DNA from: Pseudomonadota bacterium
GTDB taxonomy: Bacteria > Pseudomonadota > Alphaproteobacteria > Rhodospirillales > 2-02-FULL-58-16
Direction of reading: 5' to 3'
Assembly (NCBI GenBank): GCA_022560215.1
Contig: JADFTO010000014.1
Location: forward strand, 1 to 19,956
DNA length: 19,956 nt
The notes under the pieces are model-generated. The model saw only the letters and a program-made list of their open reading frames with translations, had not been told where the DNA came from and ran no database searches. Shown here in pieces: positions 14,886 to 19,956 of this stretch (position 1 is its first letter; every line of letters starts with the position of its first letter). The position numbers and the translations under genes are program-made.

Positions 14886-15950
14886 TCACTCCCCTTCTTC
14901 GCGCCATCGGCGGAGACATTCAGCGATCCGCCGGAAGACGCCGTCCCAATCCCCCGGGGCATCCTGGCGGAACAGGCGCATGGTGGGATACCACGGGCTG
15001 TCGTCCCGTTCCAGGAGCCAGCGCCAATCGGGAACGAAGGCAAGCGCCGTCCACACCGGCCGGCCCAGCGCGCCGGCCAGGTGACAGATGGACGTGTCCA
15101 CGGAGATCACCAGGTCCAGGGCCTCGATGGCGGCGGCGGCCTCGACCAGGACGTCTGATTCGGAGAACAGGTCCGGCCCGATGTCGGTGAAGGGAATCCC
15201 GGCGTCCAGTCCGGCCATCTGTTCCCGCCCGTGCAGCACCTGCAGGCCGTAAAAATCGATTCCGGGCACGCGCAGCACCGGATCGAAGCGGCCGAGTTCG
15301 ACGGAGCGCAGGTGGTCCTCCTTGAACAGCGGGTTGGCCTGCCAGCAGATGCCCACCTTCGGGCGCCGGTTTGCAGACAGGCGTTCCCGCCAGGCGCTGG
15401 CGCGCCCGCTGTCGGCCTTCAGGTAGGGCACGTGCGCGGGAATGGTGTCCAGGCGCGTGCCGAGGACGCGGGGCAGGCTGAGCAGGGGCAAATGCACGGA
15501 AAAGGGGGGGATGGGCTCGTCCGCCTCGACAACCATCGAGAGTCCCTCCACGGTGGAAAGCAACGGCCTCATTCCCTTGGGTGCGCCGAACACCACAGGG
15601 CCGCCCTTGGCGGCGACCATGGGCGCGTATCGGATGAACTGGATGTTGTCGCCCAGGCCCTGTTCGCCATGGATGAAGATGGGGCGGCCGCCGAGCGTGC
15701 CGCCGTCCCACCGGGGCTGGGGAAAATCGGGACGTTCCTGGCGGAATTTCACCCACCGCCATTCGTATTCGCGCCAGCCCGCCTCGAACTCGCCGCTGAG
15801 CAGGAGAATGCATCCCAACGAAGTATGGGCGGCGTCGTTGTCGGGGTCTTCCTCGAGGATCTCCCGGTAGAGGTCCACCGCCTCCCGGAGACGGCCTTCC
15901 CGGTGACAGCGCTGGGCCAGCTTTCCCGCCTCGGCGATGGTCATCTCCAT
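14886..15950 (-). CDS. TPR protein with GT9-like glycosyltransferase domain
   Basis: The product is 354 aa from the ATG at 15950. Residues ~1-65 carry one to two TPR-like helix pairs (REAVDLYREILEEDPDNDAAH, then TSLGCILLLSGEFEAGWREY). The rest resembles a heptosyltransferase-type (GT9) fold: FIHGEQGLGDNIQFIRYAPM, KVGICWQANPLFKEDHLRS and the donor-binding ISVDTSICHLAGALGRPVW. Such TPR-glycosyltransferase proteins are common beside flagellin genes and are thought to modify flagellin or its glycan. The start is uncertain: GTG at 16022 would add 24 unconvincing residues, and ATG 15944 is also possible. No strong ribosome site is seen at any of them. Confidence 0.78.
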   Translation of the reverse strand: MEMTIAEAGKLAQRCHREGRLREAVDLYREILEEDPDNDAAHTSLGCILLLSGEFEAGWREYEWRWVKFRQERPDFPQPRWDGGTLGGRPIFIHGEQGLGDNIQFIRYAPMVAAKGGPVVFGAPKGMRPLLSTVEGLSMVVEADEPIPPFSVHLPLLSLPRVLGTRLDTIPAHVPYLKADSGRASAWRERLSANRRPKVGICWQANPLFKEDHLRSVELGRFDPVLRVPGIDFYGLQVLHGREQMAGLDAGIPFTDIGPDLFSESDVLVEAAAAIEALDLVISVDTSICHLAGALGRPVWTALAFVPDWRWLLERDDSPWYPTMRLFRQDAPGDWDGVFRRIAECLRRWREEGE

Positions 15951-16099
15951 GAGCGGGGGATTGTCGGCCAAGGCTCTCACTCGAGTCCACGAAAAACATC
16001 CCGCCGGGCCGAGACCGGGCACCGGATGGATGAGGGCCGGAAAATGTGCTATGGTGGCCGGAATTAATGATTGATTCAGCTTTGGCGACTAAATTTCCA

Positions 16100-16117
16100 G
16101 GAAACACGCGTGTTTCC
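16100..16117. promoter_or_regulatory. Perfect 18-bp palindrome upstream of 16162 gene
   Basis: GGAAACACG-CGTGTTTCC is a perfect 18-base palindrome without a spacer. It lies 45 bases before the GTG start at 16162, in the divergent gap (15951-16161) between the TPR/GT9-like gene and the unrecognised helical protein. It is long enough to be an operator for a dimeric regulator and could control either direction. No T run follows, so a terminator is unlikely. A second small repeat, GACAT-AGAAC-ATGTC, lies at 16123-16137 just before the ribosome site. Confidence 0.5.
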
Positions 16118-16161
16118 GCCATGACATAGAACATGTCGGAAGGACTAAGGAGGCATAGAAA

Positions 16162-17022
16162 GTGTCCGAACTTCTCTCGTTGCCGAAGATTTTGGTGACC
16201 ATCGGCAAGGCCAGCGAACGGCCTAATTTCGAACTCCGATTCAACCTGTTGCAAAACACCGTTATCCGCCGCATCAACGACGGCATAAGAAGGATCAACG
16301 CGGAACACGACAACTCCCGCGAGGTCGACGCCTTGCGCAAAAAGACGAAGAATCTCATCGACTCCATTCCCTTTTATGAGACCTACCGCTTCGGCGTGGA
16401 GAGCAACAGGCTGAAACTGGTCAATCTCAGCACGGTCATCACCAGCGCCATCAGCAAGTTCTCCGAGGTGGACGACGACACCAACCTGACGGCCGCCGAG
16501 GCCAGCGACCTCGCCACCCTCCAGGCCCAGGTGGTCGCGGGGATAAGGAACCTTTTCATCGTCAAGCACCCGGACGTGAAGGACGGCGATGTCATCGAGG
16601 GCATCAAGAAACTCACCGACGGGCTGGAGGCATTGACGCCGGTGGCGGGCGTGGTGGATCCAGAGGGCACGACCACGCCCACCAACGACAACCGGGAACT
16701 GCTCGATACCCTGACCAAGCTGCTGAACAAGGTCAATGTGGCGGAGACGGTGAGCGAGGACACCAAATTCCTCGCCAACAAGATGATCCTGAACTTCAAC
16801 AAGAAGATTTTGGAGACCGAATCGAAACTCCTCGACATAACGGCCCTCGAGGCCTTCAAGGTCGCCGATGAGATCGATGCCCTGAAGGATAAGTACAGGG
16901 CGTTGTTGTTGGTCATTTCCGTCTCTTTCGAGGCCTCCAGCTCACTGACGGACCTGCTCGTCGACAGCATCGGTCCCCCCCGCAGGCCTCCTCCGGGTTC
17001 GGTCATGAATCTGTTTGTCTGA
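16162..17022 (+). CDS. Unrecognised helical protein without Cys or Trp, possibly exported
   Basis: The 286-aa product could not be assigned to a family. It is almost entirely helical in composition, with long amphipathic stretches at both ends and a Gly/Pro/Thr-rich centre (GVVDPEGTTTPTNDN, about 163-177). It has no Cys and no Trp and very few Tyr, as is common in proteins exported through the flagellar rod-hook-filament channel. The tail (SSSLTDLLVD, then GPPRRPPPGSVMNLFV) ends in a hydrophobic tip reminiscent of axial proteins, but no flagellin D0 motif is present. The GTG start has a very strong AAGGAGG 8 bases upstream. It lies alone between the divergent glycosyltransferases and the GT41-like gene. 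Calling it a filament-associated protein is inference. Confidence 0.65.
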   Translation: MSELLSLPKILVTIGKASERPNFELRFNLLQNTVIRRINDGIRRINAEHDNSREVDALRKKTKNLIDSIPFYETYRFGVESNRLKLVNLSTVITSAISKFSEVDDDTNLTAAEASDLATLQAQVVAGIRNLFIVKHPDVKDGDVIEGIKKLTDGLEALTPVAGVVDPEGTTTPTNDNRELLDTLTKLLNKVNVAETVSEDTKFLANKMILNFNKKILETESKLLDITALEAFKVADEIDALKDKYRALLLVISVSFEASSSLTDLLVDSIGPPRRPPPGSVMNLFV

Positions 17023-17162
17023 ACGGATGATTTTCCCTCAACTGACGAAAGGGCGGCATCGGGCGTGATCGAGTCGGGGCCGCGGGAATCCCCCCCGAAA
17101 ACCGTGAAGGGCGGCCGTTTTCATGGCAAGCACCCGCCTCTCGGGGCCGATGAGGATCGAAC
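17023..17162 (+). other. Intergenic gap with a possible hairpin
   Basis: This 140-base gap separates two genes of the same direction. Arms GAAAAC (17097-17102) and GTTTTC (17117-17122) could form a hairpin with a GC-rich interior. It is not a clear terminator because no T run follows the stem; it may mark a processing site or weak attenuator. No promoter could be recognised. Confidence 0.25.
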
Positions 17163-19109
17163 ATGACGGCAGAAATTAACCCGCAAGACGAGGAGTACTA
17201 TCGGGAGATCGAACGCATCACCCAGCTGTTCAACGCCCGGGACTATATGAACGCGTTGGATATCTGCGAGGCGACCCTGAAGAATTGGCCGAATCGGCCG
17301 GAGGGTATTTTCATCCTCGGCGTGCTCGCCTATCAGCTGGGCAAGCAGGGGCGGGCGCTCAGCCTGTTCGAGAACGCCCACGCAATGGAACCCAATTGCC
17401 GGGATTACGCCGAGGCCCTGGCCACCGTCCACACGGAAGTCGGCAACCTGAATGAGGGGCTTTACTTCGCCAAGCTCACCTTGACCATGGAGCCCCATCC
17501 ACGGTTCCGGCCCTTGGTGCCGGGGACCCTGTCGGACTATTTCGGGGCCATCGACAAGGTCAAGCCCCCCACCCACTACGTGAACGCCGTCCGCTTGTTC
17601 AATCAGCGCCTTTACGACCAGGCCATTGAAGCCTGCGGTTCGGAGCTGGAGATCAATGCCAATCATCCGGACTGTCACCAGTTGCTGGGACGGGCCTTGA
17701 ACGAAATCGGGGAATACGACCGGGCCACCGCGGCCTTCCACGCCGCCATATACATAGCCGCCGACAATCCCTTGGATTACGTTTACCTGGGCCAAAGCCT
17801 CACCCACCTGGGGCGGTTTTCCGAGGCCCTCGCCTGCCACGAGCGCGCCCGCGCCCTGGCGCCCAAGGATTCCCAGATCCATGCGGCCACCATGTCCGGT
17901 CTCGCCTACCAGGCGGACGAGATCTGGGCCAACTACCGGAAGCGGGCGGCCAGCTGGTCCCGGGCCAAGGCCACGCCGAGAAAGGATAAACCCCGACGGG
18001 CGTTCGAGAGCGTCCCGGGACGGAAAATCCGTGTCGGATATTTATCCAATGCGTTTTTCAAGTGTCCTCAACAGCTTTTCGTCGATCCCATTTTCAACTA
18101 CCACGACAGGAACCGATTCGAGATTTTCTGCTACCAGGACTTCTTGACCAAGGACTCGGTGACGACGCGCCTGGAAAACCTGGCTCACAGCTGGCGCAAC
18201 ATTTTCGAGGTTGATACCGTGACCGCGTCATACATGATCGAGGGAGACGGCCTGGATATCCTCGTCGACCTCAGCGGCTACGGGGAAGGCGCGCGGCTGG
18301 ACCTGCTGGCGGCCCGCCCCGCCCCCGTCCAGGTGGCATGGCTGGGCATCCCGGAAGCGGCGGCGTTTCCCGGCATCGACTACGTTCTGTCGGACAGGGT
18401 GACCGCCTCCCACGACGCCAAAACCTGCCTCAAGGATCAGGAAACGGTCGTCCTCGATCACGGCCTGGTCTCCGTCTCGCCCTTCGTCCTCTATCCGGAC
18501 GTGGATGAGCAGCCGGCCAAGTCCAATGGCTGCGTCACTTTCGGCGGGGTTTGCGACCTGGCGCGGTTGACCCCCGCCGTGGCCTCGGCTTGGTCTCGCG
18601 TGCTCATGGCCGTCCCCGGCTCCCGCCTGGTTCTCGGTTATGTGGATAACATCAGCTGGGCGGTGAGGGATGCCGTCGGCGAGATATTCGCCCACTACGG
18701 CGTCGGCGGCAGAGTCCTGTTTCAGGAGGCGGAACAGGGAGACGAAGCCAATCTCGGGTTCCTCGCCCTGATCGACGTGATGTTGGACACCTTCCCCGTA
18801 TCCGGCGGCATCGAGACCTGCGAGGCCCTGTGGATGGGCGTTCCGGTGATCACGCTGGCGGGGAAAAAAAGGCGGGCGGGGCTGATGACAGCCAGCATCC
18901 TGCGGGCCGCGGGCCGAGAGGACTGGGTGACGGCTACCGAGAATCAATACGTCAAGCGCGCCGTTAAAATGGCGAAGGACCTGTCCGGCCTGGAAGCCAT
19001 CCGCCGGGAGCTCCGCGGCGAGGTGCAGGAGTCGCCGCTCTTCGATCCCCAGGGCTTCGTCAAGGACCTGGAGAAGGCTTATCTGACTCTGGTACGACGT
19101 GAGGCATGA
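17163..19109 (+). CDS. TPR protein with GT41 (SPINDLY/OGT-like) domain
   Basis: The product is 648 aa. Residues ~12-265 hold TPR helix pairs (for example YDQAIEACGSELEINANHPD, YDRATAAFHAAIYIAADNP, FSEALACHERARALAPKDSQ). Residues ~285-640 match the O-GlcNAc-transferase catalytic region: KIRVGYLSNAFF, RFEIFCYQDF, DILVDLSGYGEGARLDLLAA, RPAPVQVAWLGIP and GGIETCEALWMGVPVITL. Compared with human OGT, the His in the NHPTSH stretch is C301, the second His there is L305, and the lysine equivalent to K842 is R468. It may therefore use a different mechanism or donor, or act as a binding protein. Family members in bacteria modify flagellin or extend its glycans. AGGA precedes the ATG by 7 bases, and its stop overlaps the Maf start. 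Confidence 0.85.
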   Translation: MTAEINPQDEEYYREIERITQLFNARDYMNALDICEATLKNWPNRPEGIFILGVLAYQLGKQGRALSLFENAHAMEPNCRDYAEALATVHTEVGNLNEGLYFAKLTLTMEPHPRFRPLVPGTLSDYFGAIDKVKPPTHYVNAVRLFNQRLYDQAIEACGSELEINANHPDCHQLLGRALNEIGEYDRATAAFHAAIYIAADNPLDYVYLGQSLTHLGRFSEALACHERARALAPKDSQIHAATMSGLAYQADEIWANYRKRAASWSRAKATPRKDKPRRAFESVPGRKIRVGYLSNAFFKCPQQLFVDPIFNYHDRNRFEIFCYQDFLTKDSVTTRLENLAHSWRNIFEVDTVTASYMIEGDGLDILVDLSGYGEGARLDLLAARPAPVQVAWLGIPEAAAFPGIDYVLSDRVTASHDAKTCLKDQETVVLDHGLVSVSPFVLYPDVDEQPAKSNGCVTFGGVCDLARLTPAVASAWSRVLMAVPGSRLVLGYVDNISWAVRDAVGEIFAHYGVGGRVLFQEAEQGDEANLGFLALIDVMLDTFPVSGGIETCEALWMGVPVITLAGKKRRAGLMTASILRAAGREDWVTATENQYVKRAVKMAKDLSGLEAIRRELRGEVQESPLFDPQGFVKDLEKAYLTLVRREA

Positions 19110-19956
19110 TGGCGGCCAGGACCCCCGAGCCTAAGAAAAAGGCATCGAAGAAGGCGGCCAAGACTCCCAAGCCTAAGAAAAAGACCGCGAAAAAGGCGGC
19201 CCGGACCCCCGCGGCCGAGGCAGCCGTCGAGGAAACGCCGGAAGAGCTGCGCGCCCGCAACCTGGAGGCGTTCGAGAAGCACATGCCTCAGGTGCATCCA
19301 TTCCTCGTCAACCATAGTCCCCAGTCCACCCTCGTCTATACCGAAGATGGCGAGCCCGACGTGGAGTTCCGCGGCGTCAGGCTCTACGACGGCGTTGGGG
19401 CGTTCACATACGCCAGGAAACAGCTGGACACCTTTTGGAAGAATCCCAGCCGCCTGTTCTTCAATTTGATGGATTCGAAGAACCTGGATTCACATGCCGG
19501 GTTGTTCGGCGCCAAGCTGATGAAAAGAGCCATGGATGACGGCTTCGTTTTCAGGAAAGTTCCGGATTCCAAGGACTGTTACTTCATGGTCATCATGGGC
19601 ATCGGCCTGGCTCCCCACCTGAAGGAGCTGATCGACGAAACCAAATGCCAGCATGTCATCATGTTCGAGCCCAACATGGAATTCCTGTACCATTCCACCT
19701 TCGTTTTCGATTGGGGCGAGCTGTTCGAGAAGTTCACCGGCGGCAGGAGAGATATACACTTCTGGAATGAGCTAAACAACATACACCGGTTGTCGTATAT
19801 GGAGGGTGATGTCAGGACCAGGCTGTTTACCATAGCGGACTGGAACCCGTATGGTGAGTTCTGGTTTCATGATGATAAGTTGGCAGAAGAGAAGGGTAAT
19901 GTTTATATTCACAGGCTGACCTACCACGACACGCCAGAGGTTATCAGTAAGAGAAC
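19106..19956 (+). CDS. Maf-type (DUF115/MptE-like) motility-associated glycosyltransferase, 5' part
   Basis: The frame is open from the ATG at 19106 to the right edge (283 codons), so the C-terminal part is missing. Maf proteins transfer CMP-pseudaminic or legionaminic acid to flagellin Ser/Thr in the cytoplasm, which makes this the expected user of the operon's product. The DUF115 marks are MVIMGIGLAPHLKELI (161-176) and HVIMFEPNMEFL (183-194). Residues 1-40 are unusual: a Lys/Ala/Pro-rich tail with a 14-residue repeat. The start overlaps the previous stop (ATGA), and a second ATG follows at once at 19109. From about 19740 the codons become visibly more AT-rich than in neighbouring genes. 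Confidence 0.83.
   Translation, partial: MMAARTPEPKKKASKKAAKTPKPKKKTAKKAARTPAAEAAVEETPEELRARNLEAFEKHMPQVHPFLVNHSPQSTLVYTEDGEPDVEFRGVRLYDGVGAFTYARKQLDTFWKNPSRLFFNLMDSKNLDSHAGLFGAKLMKRAMDDGFVFRKVPDSKDCYFMVIMGIGLAPHLKELIDETKCQHVIMFEPNMEFLYHSTFVFDWGELFEKFTGGRRDIHFWNELNNIHRLSYMEGDVRTRLFTIADWNPYGEFWFHDDKLAEEKGNVYIHRLTYHDTPEVISKR
19112..19211 (+). repeat. 42-base tandem repeat encoding a Lys-rich tail
   Basis: About 2.3 copies of a 42-base unit begin with GCGGCC at 19112, 19154 and 19196. Each encodes a 14-residue unit of the form AA(R/K)TP(E/K)PKKK followed by (A/T)(S/A)KK. The copies differ at several bases while keeping the charge pattern, which suggests selection on the protein. The composition resembles histone-H1-like and ribosome- or DNA-associated basic tails. 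Confidence 0.75.

Noticed and set aside
12877..14919. 680-codon minus-strand frame over pseI, the deacetylase and GT4
   Set aside because: It lies in a shifted frame of the GT4 gene and antisense to two well-supported genes; Arg/Gly/Pro-rich throughout.
16023..16161. Sigma-54 promoter candidate near TGGCCGG-N-GATTG
   Set aside because: The spacing and the -12 element do not match TGGCAC-N5-TTGC; only the TGG part fits.
14920..16569. 549-codon minus-strand frame spanning the TPR/GT9-like gene and the 16162 gene
   Set aside because: Shadow frame with no domain; the neighbouring frame encodes an intact GT9-like protein.
1..19956. CRISPR arrays, tRNA or rRNA genes, insertion sequences, phage genes
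   Set aside because: No regularly spaced repeats, tRNA-like folds, transposase motifs or phage structural genes were seen. The only larger repeat is the pseB leader duplication.

Overview
The window is GC-rich and holds a flagellin-glycosylation island. FlaF, an alphaproteobacterial flagellin regulator, sits directly upstream of a flagellin gene. Together with an alphaproteobacterial-style flagellin N-terminus, this suggests an alphaproteobacterium, probably a Rhodospirillales-like spirillum. No tRNA, rRNA, CRISPR array or insertion sequence was found.

Layout. Positions 1-1364 (minus strand) carry flaF followed by a flagellin gene that runs off the left edge. Positions 1365-1893 hold a possible 44-residue ORF and then a duplicated copy of the pseB upstream region. 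This copy leads into a truncated pseB start (1894-1989), whose stop overlaps the start of an FkbM-type methyltransferase (1986-2867). Positions 2922-3881 (minus) hold a small membrane ORF, a MddA/isoprenylcysteine-methyltransferase-like membrane protein, and a small ORF that looks frameshifted. Positions 4119-13707 (plus) are a compact pseudaminic-acid-type operon. Its order is pseB, HTH-pseC, a Gfo/Idh/MocA oxidoreductase, a fused SpsF-type cytidylyltransferase/class III aminotransferase, pseG, two formyltransferase-like genes, pseI, and a PIG-L deacetylase. Most junctions from pseC onward are 4-base ATGA overlaps. Two glycosyltransferases (a GT4 type and a TPR/GT9-like type) converge on this operon from the minus strand (13704-15950). 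Positions 16162-19956 (plus) carry an unrecognised protein lacking Cys and Trp, a TPR/GT41 (SPINDLY/OGT-like) protein, and the start of a Maf-type (DUF115) flagellin glycosyltransferase.

How the genes fit together. PseB, PseC, PseG and PseI give the backbone of a pathway from UDP-GlcNAc to a 5,7-diamino nonulosonic acid, and the SpsF-type domain would activate it with CMP. No PseH-type N-acetyltransferase is visible. Two formyltransferase-like proteins, a PIG-L deacetylase, an oxidoreductase and a class III aminotransferase are present instead. This predicts an unusual N-formylated, and possibly extra-aminated, pseudaminate-like sugar. Maf and the neighbouring glycosyltransferases would place sugars on flagellin, and the FkbM protein could O-methylate the glycan.

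The main unusual points are a DNA-binding-type helix-turn-helix domain fused to the PseC aminotransferase with an operator-like inverted repeat at its own start; the non-standard enzyme set just described; the capture of a pseB leader by a methyltransferase gene; an OGT-like protein lacking the usual key residues; and a lysine-rich, repeat-built tail on the Maf protein.
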